Positions 10,152 to 20,547 of a stretch of DNA of 64,000 nucleotides are shown here, in pieces. The position numbers and the translations under genes were made by a program. The stretch covers positions 62,001 to 126,000 of the forward strand of contig JAPDRN010000013.1 in the NCBI GenBank assembly GCA_030247855.1, given 5' to 3'. This stretch comes from Knufia peltigerae. Its lineage: Eukaryota > Ascomycota > Eurotiomycetes > Chaetothyriales > Trichomeriaceae. The notes under the pieces are model-generated. The model did not search any database. It was not told the DNA's origin and saw nothing but the letters and a program-made list of their open reading frames with translations. The stretch's first letter is position 1. Every line of letters begins with the position of its first letter.

Positions 10152-11278
10152 TCAGGTTGTAGGCAAGTCCAAGGGCCAAAGTGCGCGAATCCGTGCTCGA
10201 TGGCGAACCAGATGATGCGGCGTAGAATTGTCCACTGAGAGGAGCATTCCTCCATCAGTTGACCTCTCTACTGCAAACAACGCGGATCGCAGTCGAGCCA
10301 ACACTTGCTCTCTTTGGCAGTACCGGATTATCTTCTTCGTGTGCAGACGCAACGAAGTCTTGCTAGAACTCAATCTAGCTTCTGAACCAGTGTTCAGACT
10401 GGATTTTGATTCTACCATTTGGCGACCAAGCTCATGATGAGATTGTCTTCCAGGGAATGGCAATTGGTGGTTTCGCTCAAGCAGACATTGTACATCATGC
10501 TTGGTGAAGAATCGTCTCGTGAATGCGATACCGGGAATGATCCGTCTCGCATACTTCATGTCTACTTTTTGACCGTGATCGTCCTTCGACTCGACCTCTG
10601 GGTCGGCATCAGTAAACGGGAGGCCCATCTCCCGTTTACTGATGCCGACCCAGAGGTCGAGTGCAGTGCCGAAGTCTGTAAGCAAAAAATGGGAACGTGG
10701 TTCTCCTGCGAAACACAAAATATTCTCCGGCGAAAGGTCTGAAAGAGTTAGCCATTAGCAAAACGCCTAAATAGGCATATCTTCTGACCTTGTTGGACAG
10801 TCCACTTGTGAGAGATTGCTAGATATGAATGATCGACTGTCTTAAACACCTGTCTGATGGTCTGCAAACCATTCTTTGGGCAAACTTCCACCCTATCACC
10901 GACCTTTTCGAGGGCCTGGCCACCAATGCCTTGTTGCATGCTGATGTGAAGTTGATCTTGGAAGACATTCGGAAGAAAAGGATTCTTTAGTCGAGATGGC
11001 ATACCGGAAAACTCCTTCTTTGCGTCGATCAACTCTTGCATATCTGCAAGCCTGGCGGCAATGGCCCCTCTAGTGCTTGTTGTGGTGACGCCCCCACGGT
11101 GTGCTCTGCGGGCTCGAGCAAAGACGAGGCGTAGGCCAGTGACAGAGGACCACGCCGCGTCGTCTCCATTGGAAACATTGGAAACTGTCTTCAGCAACTT
11201 CTCGGCAGTGGCTACACTCGACGAGCCACGGCCGCCGCCTCCGTCGAAGGATAGCAGTTTGATATCACCCTCGTACAT
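10152..11278 (-). pseudogene. Degenerate protein-kinase-like gene interrupted by a palindrome
   Basis: Two exons (11278-10789 and 10738-10152) around a 50-bp intron whose removal creates KWTVQQDLSPENILCF followed by HFLLTDFGTALD. These are a kinase catalytic loop (HRD changed to QQD, with the catalytic Asp and Asn kept) and a DFG motif, at residues about 161-187 of 358. No glycine loop or VAIK lysine is visible upstream; instead the N-terminus has SFDGGGGRGSS, which resembles the DGGGxRG oxyanion motif of patatin-like lipases. After DFG the frame runs straight into the perfect inverted repeat at 10589-10662 and no APE motif follows. A broken or chimeric kinase fragment is the most economical reading; an accessory pseudokinase is the alternative. 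Confidence 0.45.
10589..10662. repeat. Perfect 34-bp inverted repeat with 6-nt loop
   Basis: Arms 10589-10622 and 10629-10662 are exact reverse complements; the loop is GCCCAT. Pairing stops at 10588/10663. It lies inside the open frame of the kinase-like gene just after the DFG codons, so both strands encode the peptides LDLWVGISKRE and LPFTDADPEVE. Confidence 0.95.
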
Positions 11279-12378
11279 GATGATACGAGAACGATGATTT
11301 CATCGATTCAATGGCTAGTTGTCTAGGCCGTCGGAATCTGGGGACATCAAGGGCAGAGAAAGCGCGCGACAAAGATGTGGAAACAGATAGAGGGTGGAGT
11401 TGGTAACGGAAGTATAGGACGAGGAGTAGGGGGGAGAAAGAAAGAGAGGGTAGAGGAGAGAAGAAGAGACCAGGCACCAAAGACTGGACGATGATGGCTT
11501 ATGAAGGATGAAGCGTGTGGCCTGTGGCCTACAATCTGCTAAGTAACTAATGCAAGATAATGCGTCTTGATAGGTTGATACTCGCTCCGCCACTGACTCA
11601 CAGCCAGGGTTGAGTATCAGGCGTTTGACTGACAGAATGATAATCGAAATGTTCCGCAGATCTCGTTCAAATGACATTGCCATATCAAAAGGATTTTTAT
11701 GCAAGAACAACGAGGCTGAGTCGAGGTCACTCCACATTGCGAAACTCCTCGTTGAATAACGTCTATCATTCTCCGTATTCTCCTTCGACCAAGGTCTTGC
11801 TAAGAGTCTTTCTTGATATCATGGCAGCACTCACCTCAGGTAAGAATGTCAATCAGCGCCGCAAGTGATGCCAGGATCCAAATATATTCCTACCCCACAA
11901 GGCTGCAGACAAAGGAAATCATCATGTTAGACACTGTCTTTGTTGCCAACAATTCTCCAGCTATGGGTGCATCGGACGATTTCCACCGAGTCTGTTCTGA
12001 TGCTACATGCATCTAGAATCATATCGATAGGGACGAGTTGTTCTCGTTACCCCAAGATCTAACAAGATGATCGCAAACCACACGAATCCTCTCTTTAGCT
12101 CACCCGATGGGTTCGATTGACATTTAGGCACGTTTTCCCCCTATTGATAAAAGCAACGTCTTTTTTGTAAGAGAGTTCCTCCAAAAGCAACTTGAAACAA
12201 AGACTTGGCCGAACAGAGCCGAGCAGAGTACTCAATAAGACCTTCCAATAAATCAAAGACCGCAATTTCAAGTCGGTTCAGCCGCCTCCAACCTTGTACG
12301 AAACGGCCTCCCTACAACACAACTCAGATCAGGAACATCATTGCTAACATCATTGCTAACATCATTTCTAATATCAAG
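11279..12378. other. Divergent intergenic region, no gene seen
   Basis: 1.1 kb between the kinase-like remnant (minus) and the pheromone-like precursor (plus). Short ORFs on both strands are compositionally random. The end of the region, 12334-12378, is a tandem repeat described separately. Confidence 0.55.
12334..12378. repeat. Tandem 12-mer AACATCATTGCT directly before the start codon
   Basis: Units 12334-12345 and 12346-12357 are identical, 12358-12369 has one change (AACATCATTTCT), and a partial unit AATATCAAG abuts the ATG at 12379. Confidence 0.85.
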
Positions 12379-13047
12379 ATGAAGATCACGACTCCAACCA
12401 TTCTCTTCGCGCTGGCGTTGACCGCCGCCGCCCTTCCGGCTCCAGACGACACTGTCGGCGCAGAAGCCAGTCCAGCCTCCAGCACCTACGCCGCTGCCTA
12501 TACGCCTTCTACTTATACCGACACAGACGTCAACGCCAATGCCGATAACGACACAGACACTGCAGTTGCAAGTGCGAGTGCCGGCGCCAACGCCACCTCC
12601 ACCATGTCACTTCCAACCGCATCTGCATCAGCCTCCGCACCTCCTCCTTCGTCCTACGACGACATGTTCAATAACAGAGTCATCGTAGTCGATGACGCAA
12701 CGTTCCTTCGCGCTCTCGAGTACGCTGCAGTTCATCCGACCGTGATTGGAGATGACAACGACAACGGCAACGACAGCGGCAGCCCCAACGAAAAAAGAGA
12801 CAATGCTCTGCAACCCAAGGCGGGCAAATTGCCAAAGAACAAGAAACCCGAGATGGTCAGATGGTGCACCCCTCAAATGGACTACTGTACCACCTGGTAC
12901 GCCCCGTACGGCTACTACGGCAACGGCAACGGCAATGGCAAGAGGGACGTGGAGCGACGCGCTCGCAATGACTGGCCTGACAGTGTCCGAGTGTGGTGTA
13001 GTAAACACGACGGACCGTGCGTGCCCATGGGGGAGAGGGAGTTCTGA
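12379..13047 (+). CDS. Secreted Kex2-type precursor with two W-C-x6-C units (alpha-pheromone-like candidate)
   Basis: 222 aa, intronless. The start at 12379 gives a signal peptide (MKITTPTILFALALTAAALP). A Ser/Thr/Ala/Asp-rich pro-region has sequons NDT and NAT. After an EKR site come two short cysteine units: W162-C163...C170 (WCTPQMDYC) and W206-C207...C214 (WCSKHDGPC), separated by a Gly/Asn spacer and dibasic GKR, ERR and RRAR sites. Fungal alpha-class pheromones of filamentous ascomycetes are processed from such precursors and share W-C-x3-G-x2-C with the same C-x6-C spacing. The second unit is closer to that consensus (Gly and Pro before the last Cys) but Gly is shifted by one, and the dibasic sites do not flank the units directly. 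A different secreted peptide or effector is possible. Confidence 0.5.
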   Translation: MKITTPTILFALALTAAALPAPDDTVGAEASPASSTYAAAYTPSTYTDTDVNANADNDTDTAVASASAGANATSTMSLPTASASASAPPPSSYDDMFNNRVIVVDDATFLRALEYAAVHPTVIGDDNDNGNDSGSPNEKRDNALQPKAGKLPKNKKPEMVRWCTPQMDYCTTWYAPYGYYGNGNGNGKRDVERRARNDWPDSVRVWCSKHDGPCVPMGEREF

Positions 13048-13597
13048 AAAGTTTTCTCCTGTGGACCAAGAGGATAAAACATACCCATGGCCATTGACAA
13101 GTTACAAAAGAGAAGATCAAACGTTCCATCAAGACAGCCTCCTGGAGAAAAGAAAATTGAATCGAATTGTTTCTTCCATAAAAGCCCACCAACTCGGACA
13201 GCAACACAAGTGGTTGACGTCTACCTAGGTAAATAGCCATGTTCATCCGGAGCGAGTCAGGATACATACATCCACGCCCCGCCCTTCCAATATTGAATAC
13301 CGTCCGTACGGGGTATTGAACTAACAATAACAAGTTCTTCATTCCGCATTCGGCATCCTGCACACTCCGTACCTACTACCCTTGTTGGGCAGCAGGTTTC
13401 CCCAAAAGTTTGATGACCGATCTCTTCCGGTTCGCTTCAAGCCAATACGTGAGTTTGGCAAAGTCTTGGAAAGACAGGAAGTCTCTTCCAGCTTCCACAC
13501 AAAAGCGACCCCAGTTGTTTAGTAATCGTTCCCTGACACGGAGTTTCAGATCCTTGCTCATTTTTCGAACCCAGTATCTCGTACCACAGCTGATGGA
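13048..13597. other. Convergent intergenic region with one small ORF
   Basis: Space between the secreted precursor (plus) and the ataxin-10 gene (minus). It contains a 61-codon minus-strand ORF listed separately and a partial ACTCCGTAC element at 13364-13372. Confidence 0.5.
13376..13561 (-). CDS. Small basic ORF of unknown function
   Basis: 61 aa starting 37 bp downstream of the ataxin-10 stop on the same strand. It reads like a compact helical, strongly basic protein (SKDLKLRVRERLLNNWGRF at the N-terminus; ANRKRSVIKLLGKP near the end) rather than random translation. I do not recognise it. It may be a separate small gene, an ORF within the ataxin-10 3' untranslated region, or chance. Confidence 0.25.
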   Translation of the reverse strand: MSKDLKLRVRERLLNNWGRFCVEAGRDFLSFQDFAKLTYWLEANRKRSVIKLLGKPAAQQG

Positions 13598-16541
13598 CTA
13601 CATAAACTCGAGATCATCGTCGGTCGATTTTTCTTTGCCCTTCCCCTTGTCTGTACTCGATTCGACGCCTGCACCATTCGTGACAGGTACACCTCTGTCG
13701 TTTTCTCTGTTGCTGTTGCTCAACTTCATCGGCGTGCGTTGAGCTTCGGCCTGAATGTTTTTCAGGTACGCAAGTTCCTTTTCGCTCAACTCGACTTTCC
13801 CATCTTTGCCGAGTTGAAACTTGAGGTTCATCTTATCCATGACTTCCTGAGTAGCTCCGTCAAGCGGCGCCATTTCTCGTGCTTGCAACTGCGCCACCAG
13901 AGCTTTGTTTTCGGGGTTATCCTCCAGCAGGAATCTGATGCACATGATCGCGTGCTCTTTGATGTATGGATTACATCCTAGCATAGAATCCAGTCAGTCC
14001 ACTCCCTACTTTACTTGAAGCTTAGCACATACCATCATAGTTCGTGCAACTCATAATTGTGTCAACGCCTCCATACTCTCTGATCTGGTTCTGCACCGTT
14101 GGAGACTTCCACACCAAACTTGATAGGACAAGAACAATGAGCTTCTTAAGATTGCGCCATTCAAAGTCGGCAGGCTCCTCGGCAACCTGGGGTGGTGGAG
14201 GAGATTTTGACATTGGTGGTGAAGGATCTGCGTCTGTGCTGGCCGCGTCTTGCGCTTTTTGCGTCACGGGATCCACGTCGTATGGCCGCTCGACGGCGAC
14301 GGGTCCTGACGTTTGCGAAACCGACTCGGTCCCAATTTGTTTTGGACCATTTGGTGTTGCACTATTACTGGGCGGTGGCATTGTCTTGGTCAAGGGAACT
14401 TTGGCAATGCTATTATCAAGTTCCTTGATCAGAGTGACAAGATCGTAGACGATTTCCCACTGGACAAGGATATTTTTCCAGTCATTGTTCTCGGTCAGAA
14501 CAGCAAAGAATTCGAGGAATTGATAAACCCCCTCATAAACCCTCTCCATGTCCCACAGATTAAGTGGGAAATCTTCAGCCAATGCAAGCCCTGCACGTAT
14601 TTGTCCCTGAAGATAGATTAAAGCACAGGTCTCCGGTATGATGTTGCCCCGGAAAACAATGAAGATGTAGCGTACGGTCAGAACATCGACTCTGCTTAGA
14701 GGAGCAGGCACACGTGTCTTTGGGTGAGGTTGCTCATTCGAGTTTTGGACAACCGCCGCCGGACTGTATTTTGCACGGAAGATGTGGGTGAGAATCTTGA
14801 TGACCACAGCTTGAGCAGGGGAGATGATATCTTTCGGTTGCCCAAAATCTGAATAGGCATGAGACATGAGTCCGTTTTTGAGGATCGCCTCCATGATCTG
14901 AACCATCATCTTGAAGTAGAATTCGTCGTCAGGGAGGTCCCACGCGGCAATGAAGATCAACAATTCTCGCAAGACATTCCGTCCCGCTTCCTGGGCTAGC
15001 AGAATATGACAGCGAACAGCTTGCATATTCTTGGTGCCGTTGCGCTCGCTTGCCTTTGAGCCAAAGTTGTCGACTATACCGGCTTGGATGATCATGGGTA
15101 GTGCTTCGATTTCCGTCGGCCCCAGTACCAGAGGCACGTCGGTGAGCAAACCTCTCTCTTGATCTCCGGAGCCACGGTAATCATCGTCTTCTTCATCTTC
15201 GTCTTCCATACTATCTTCGACGCTGTCAACCAGGTCATCATCATAGTCTTCAGGATTGCCATCCTCATCATAGGAAATGTCACCATTCTCATCGACCATC
15301 GCACCTGACTCGTGCAACCGAGCCATGAGTTCATCTTTTGCTTCTTTAAGAGTGGCAGCCGCGGACTGCGCAGTTCTGGGCATAGTCAGATCCTCCTCTT
15401 TTATAGTCTGGTCTGCATCGACGAGTCCGCCTTCGACATTCAATTTTGACAGCGTATTCCATTGGGAGGGTCGGGTATGGCCATGATTGGACTCGCCAGT
15501 CGTAGCAGCCTTTTCGCCATCCAGTCCGCTCTGGGTGTTCACAGCCTCTTTGAACGGGATCTGACGGCGTAGCTGGGCCCCAACCTTGAGCACAGCTTCT
15601 GGTGCGGACTCCAATTGCTTGACTGTCATACCTGCCATTTTAGCCATGTCGCTTTTGATTCTGTCCATGACTATTTTCATTTGTGCCTGCTTCTCCTCAT
15701 CTGCGTCTGTACTTGTTCCAGGACCCATCATGTCAAACAGGGCATGGATATCATCAATGTTGTAACCGAGTTTCTCGCTTGCTTCTCGAGGGTCCATTCG
15801 GGAGATCTGTTCGGCGGCAGATCGAATCATCTCTTCCCTACCGTTCACATCCTGATCGTTTGCGACACCCTCCGTCTCTGGCCCTTGGGAGTAATTCTCA
15901 TCACTGTCATGTGCTTGCGCCTGGCCAAAGAGGTCCAGCCACAACACCAACTTGCGTTGTTCATTGTGCATGATGAAGTTGTGTAGAAATTGTAGGCATG
16001 TTATGAGTAGTCTCTTGTACAGATTGACGACCTTTTGCCACCGCTCTTCATTTCGCTGGTTCTGTTCCCCATCATAGCCTCGAGCCGTCACGCGGACACA
16101 GACATCGATCAGTTTGAGAATTTGTTGGTCAAACCCTTTGTCTGCAGCGAGGTTTTGAGCCTTCTTGGTCGTTGCTAAAAGGTTCCGTGCTATCGTACAT
16201 AGATCATTTAGGCGTTCGATATCCTTTACAAGAGAGAGGTAATGTGCAGCGATCAATTCTGAACTGCTGCCATTGAAACTTGCGGCAGGTGGATTCTTCC
16301 AGGCGAAAGACTGCTGTTCCAATGCAGGTATGGCGACTGTGAGAACTTTGGTCAGGCCATCCCACACCTTAGGGTTGAATCCCAACGACGACCGGACATC
16401 ACTCTCTTGGTGAGACTTGTAAAGAATTTGTTTTCCCGCAACTAGCAAATGCTCGAGCCGCTCTTCATCGATTAGTCCTCTGTTTGCGTAGTGGGTTTCG
16501 GTGCCAGCGAGAACAATTTGTAGAAGAAGACCTGCACTCAT
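13598..16541 (-). CDS. Ataxin-10 homologue (Ctr86-like armadillo protein)
   Basis: Exons 16541-14033 and 13977-13598, 962 aa; the 55-bp intron joins SCTNYDG to CNPYIKEHAIMCIRFLLEDNPEN. That last segment is the hallmark of the C-terminal ataxin-10 domain (D/N-PYIKEHAI...R-LLE-NPENQ). The rest is helical and consistent with armadillo-like repeats, with a long acidic insertion (about residues 400-460). Yeast Ctr86 and human ATXN10 are cytoplasmic scaffold proteins linked to cytokinesis and signalling; the exact role in this organism is unknown. The start at 16541 is the first ATG of the frame. Confidence 0.85.
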
Positions 16542-17328
16542 ACTGATGTTGACTAAGATACATAGTCAAGCACTAGAGAATGTGGTCAAACAAGATTCTG
16601 TGTGGGCAAGAAATTCAACTTTCATATCAAGATCGTAGTTGAACCGCAGGCAAGACAAAGCCTCGACAGACCTTCCTCGTTTGAATTCTGCACGAAGAAT
16701 TTTGAGGTTCGCCGTATAATTTCTCCTCTACTACGGTGGCTCAAACAGGCTTTGGACGCATATTTCTATGTACACCCTCTTCAATTGTTCCTGTTGGAAC
16801 AGAATGTTCGATATGCAGTGCATGTGTGACCACATACCCTAGAATGAGTCAATATGATGACATCACTAGAGATCTTTGTCGGCAAAGGTATTCGCATCTG
16901 CACCAGGTGATGCCGCGTTCTGCTCAAAAGCCCACTCATTGCACGGTCTACGCGATGCCGAATGACAGGAGAAGAGCATAGAGGGCCCGAGTCTATCCTA
17001 CGGCAAAGACGTGCCTATAGACGAGCAATACACCAAGGCTCCAAAGCATGGGATCTCTTCGATGCATGAGGTACATTCCTCGCCGTGAGAGCACATACTC
17101 CTTTTTCCCACGGCAAATACTAATGATAGCCGGCAACAAAACAACTTTGCCGGTATAACCGAATCTGTTTTGGGGAGTGTTTCCATATGCGGGGAACCAA
17201 ACACGAATATCAGTGCTACGAGACCGAGGACATTCTATGGCGATTTACGAATCTGACATATATCTAGACGAGAGAATCTTTCAATTCTGTGGAATCGTAG
17301 ACTCTGACTCGCGAGACCTTCAGTCAAG
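16542..17328. other. Divergent upstream region of ataxin-10 and the Baeyer-Villiger monooxygenase
   Basis: No gene seen. The half nearest the monooxygenase is rich in CGGCAA elements (listed separately). Confidence 0.6.
16880..17153 (+). promoter_or_regulatory. Cluster of five CGGCAA-type sites upstream of the BVMO gene
   Basis: CGGCAAA occurs at 16880, 17001 and 17111; CGGCAAC at 17131; and TTTGCCG (reverse orientation) at 17146. The last two form an inverted repeat CCGGCAA-10 nt-TTGCCGG (17130-17153) about 175 bp before the start codon. CGG half-sites in inverted or direct arrangement are the usual targets of Zn2Cys6 regulators. The binding protein is unknown. Confidence 0.5.
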
Positions 17329-19283
17329 ATGTCCGCGTCTACGTTAGCCACCATGGCTGATGCCCTGGACAGTACCCCAGCCAAACCAGCACTCAATGGG
17401 GATTCCGTCTACCATAATGGTGTCAACGGACATCAAAACGGGAATTTGAACTCAGAGTCTATTGACATACCATTACGACAAGCCAATGCTTGGACTCCGA
17501 GAAAGAAGCTTCGAATTCTCAGCGTCGGGGCCGGATTTTCCGGGCTACTTTTTGCCCATAAATTGCAGCACCAATATCCCGAGATGCAAGACCTAGTATC
17601 TCACACGATATACGAGGCGAGAGACAAGATAGGAGGAACTTGGTATGTAAACACCTATCCTGGTGTTCAATGCGATGTACCATCTCATATCTATGTATGT
17701 TCCACGCCCAATATGAGCTCAAATTCATTGACTCCAGTCAGGCATTCCCCTTTGATCCCAACCCTAACTGGAGCCATTTCTATTCAACGGGCAAGGAGAT
17801 CCAAGAATATATCCTCAGTACTACCAAGAAATGGAATCTAGATCGAGATGTCAAGCTCAACCATAGAGTCCTCGAAGCACTATGGCAGGAGGACATTGGA
17901 CAGTGGAAATGCACCATACAGCATGGCGACCGTCAATGGGTGGAACACACCGATGTATTGATATCGGGACAGGGTATTCTGAAGTGAGTTGTCATCGAGA
18001 ATCCCTCCTTGAGGTGTACTGATACGTTCTTCCTTAGCAAATGGCAGTGGCCTAATATTGAAGGCCTGCACGATTTCAAAGGCCACAAATGCCATTCTGC
18101 GAAATGGGACAACAACTATGACTACTCGAACAAAACGATTGGCGTCATTGGAAACGGCTCGAGCGGCATTCAAATAGTTCCTTCGCTTGCAAAGCTACCA
18201 GGAACGAATGTTGTCAGCTTTCAACGAAGTCCTACCTATATCTACTATCGCATGGCTCCCAGCAAGTTACTCAACCGTGACGATATCACCGGAAACCCTA
18301 AATATACTGAGGAAGATAAGCGAAGGTTCCGCGAGGATCCCGTGCACCTTCGTCAATACCGGAAGACACTAGTTCATAAAATCAACAATGCATTCAAGAT
18401 GGTAAGATCAACTTTACTATTTTCTATCTCATATTGCTACTCGATAGCTGGACTGACGATGTAAAAGTTTATCAAAGACACCCCCGCCAACAAGGAAGTG
18501 AGCGACGATGCTCGCAAGCAGATGGCCGAAAAACTCAATCACGATCCGGAACTTTGCGCGAAGCTGATTCCATCCTGGGAATTAGGCTGTCGCCGCATCA
18601 CTCCTGGTGAAGGCTACCTCGAGGCTTTTCTGAAACCAAATGTTCAGCTTGTTCAGCAGGGTGTCGTTCGTGTCACCGAGGATAGTATCATTGCTGCCGA
18701 CGGCTCTAGCCACAAAGTGGATGTGATTGCATGTGCTACTGGTTTCGACGTCTCCTTCACTCCACAGTGGCGGATGATAGGACGAAACGGTGTGGATCTC
18801 GCCAAAGAATGGTCTGTCGATCCTGAATCGTACCTGTCTATCTGTGCAAGGGACATGCCGAATTATTTCATGTTCATGGGTCCAAACTCTGTCATCGCCC
18901 ACGGCTCGCTAATGGAAAGCCTGAACTGGACGGGCGACTACCTGATCAAATGGCTAAAGAAGATGTGCACCGAGGACATCAAATCCATCGTACCCAAGTC
19001 GAAGGTTGTGGACGAGCTGATCACGTATGGCGACAAGATCCATAAGACACTTGTGTGGTCTGGCGGGTGTAAAAGTTGGTACAAGAGGAATACCGTGGAC
19101 GGTCGAATCACAGCAGCATTTGCCGGAAGCGCACTCTTGTACAAGAATCTGATTAGTGAACTGCGCCCAGAAGATTTCGAAGTCGAGTACAGCAGTCCGA
19201 ACCGGTGGTCTTTCCTCGGCAATGGGTTCACGGAATATGAAATGGATCCAGAGAGCGATTTGTCGTGGTATATCGAACGCTGA
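17329..19283 (+). CDS. FAD-dependent Baeyer-Villiger-type monooxygenase
   Basis: Four exons: 17329-17694, 17742-17983, 18038-18401, 18468-19283, giving 595 aa. The 47-bp first intron must use the second of two AGs to give SHIYAFPFDPNPNWSHFYS. The FAD Rossmann motif GAGFSG lies at residues 67-72, the NADPH motif GNGSSG at 241-246, and the BVMO fingerprint FKGHKCHSAKWD (F-x-G-x3-H-x3-W-D) at 216-227. Such enzymes insert oxygen next to a carbonyl, turning ketones into esters or lactones. A second in-frame ATG at 17353 has a stronger context (GCCACCATGG) and may be the true start. The gene lacks the CGG-N10-CCG element of the following cluster, so it may be separately regulated. Confidence 0.88.
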
Positions 19284-19518
19284 TGGAAGTCCCCGAGGGC
19301 CGAGGCCCCACGGTGTCAGCAATCGTGGTGATTATTTTGTCCTTTTCCCTAGATCGGTTTCTATGCAAGATTTACCTAGATCGTGGAATACATCCACCTT
19401 TGAAGACCTCTAGAAGAGTCATGGTGTTGCACTTTTTGGATTGAGGCGTCAGAAAACAAGCACTACAGGCTCCAGAGATATCCATCGAGCATGATCATCA
19501 TGGGACAGACCACAGGCG

Positions 19519-20547
19519 ATGACCAAATGGAGTGTGATTATCGATGATAGACCTATTCATGCATGTACGGTTCCGGGTTTAGTGCATTCTGATTCTTTGC
19601 AAATCGAGCCCAGCGCACTAAGGCTTCGAAGTTGTCCATTGGAGATTCTGGAACCACCAGTACCTGTAGATATCGCTGCGACCACCGCTCCTGCACCAGT
19701 CTCGAGATACACGACGGAGAGATACCTCGACCTGGAGACCCGAGCGTTCTGGGCAGCTGTCACGTGGGATACGTCAAGCTCGATGATGTTGAACATCCGC
19801 TCTACCATCTCTTCTGGACTAAAAGGGGCTTGTCTTGAACCTGTTTGGCGTTTGACAAGAGGATTCCTCGTTGGTTCTTTTCACAGCAGGACAGCAGAGT
19901 GGCGTGGAAAAACAAGCTTCGAGGTGACTAAACAGGCCGCGGGTCAGATCATCTCGGCCGCATCTATATGTCGGATCTACACGTGGAGGACAATTGCAAG
20001 TGGGAAGGAAGCAATTAGGGAGGGAGTCGATGAGGATGACTTACCTCTTTCTTGGAAGGCTCTCCTCGATGCTGTTGATATCTTCAACTCTACCATAAGA
20101 CCTCTGTTGAACAATTGTCAACGACAGCTCCACTTTCTCAACCAAGTCAGCAGGTTGAATTGGTATGAGACAATGCTGCACTACTATCTGGGTATTCTGG
20201 TCCTGACTGATGCCTTGAAATCCGCCAAGCGTTCAGACTTGCTGTCGCAAGTGACAGAATCAAGCATGGAAGCCGAGTACGAAATTGTTAACGTTTTGAA
20301 AGTCGGTCTAGAGGCTGAATATAGCATCCAGAGACCACACATTCAAAACTCCAGCACTGACTCATCACTACCACCAGCAACGGTGTCGTTTCTCGCGATT
20401 GATCCATACCCACATCATGCATTCAGCACTACCCAGAAAACTGCTATAGAAACACTTCAAGGCAGATCCCGCCCAGTCGTTGGATTACATGGTGTATCTA
20501 AAGTCTGGGTGCTTCTCGCCGAGCTTATACTGCTCTTCCTGTGGTAG
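19519..20547 (+). pseudogene. Truncated fungal transcription-factor remnant without DNA-binding domain
   Basis: A 342-codon frame whose body (AFWAAVTWDTSSSMMLNIRS, VWRLTRGFLVGSFHSRTAEW, QAAGQIISAASICRIYTW, LNWYETMLHYYLGILVLTDAL) matches the middle homology region of a family of Zn2Cys6 regulators. There is no Cys6 cluster before it: only 235 bp separate it from the monooxygenase and they encode no CxxC motif. Similarity also breaks off after AIDPYPHH, and the last residues overlap the 3' end of the opposite transporter gene. It is best read as a gene fragment left by a rearrangement. A functional DNA-binding-less regulator is less likely. Confidence 0.6.
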
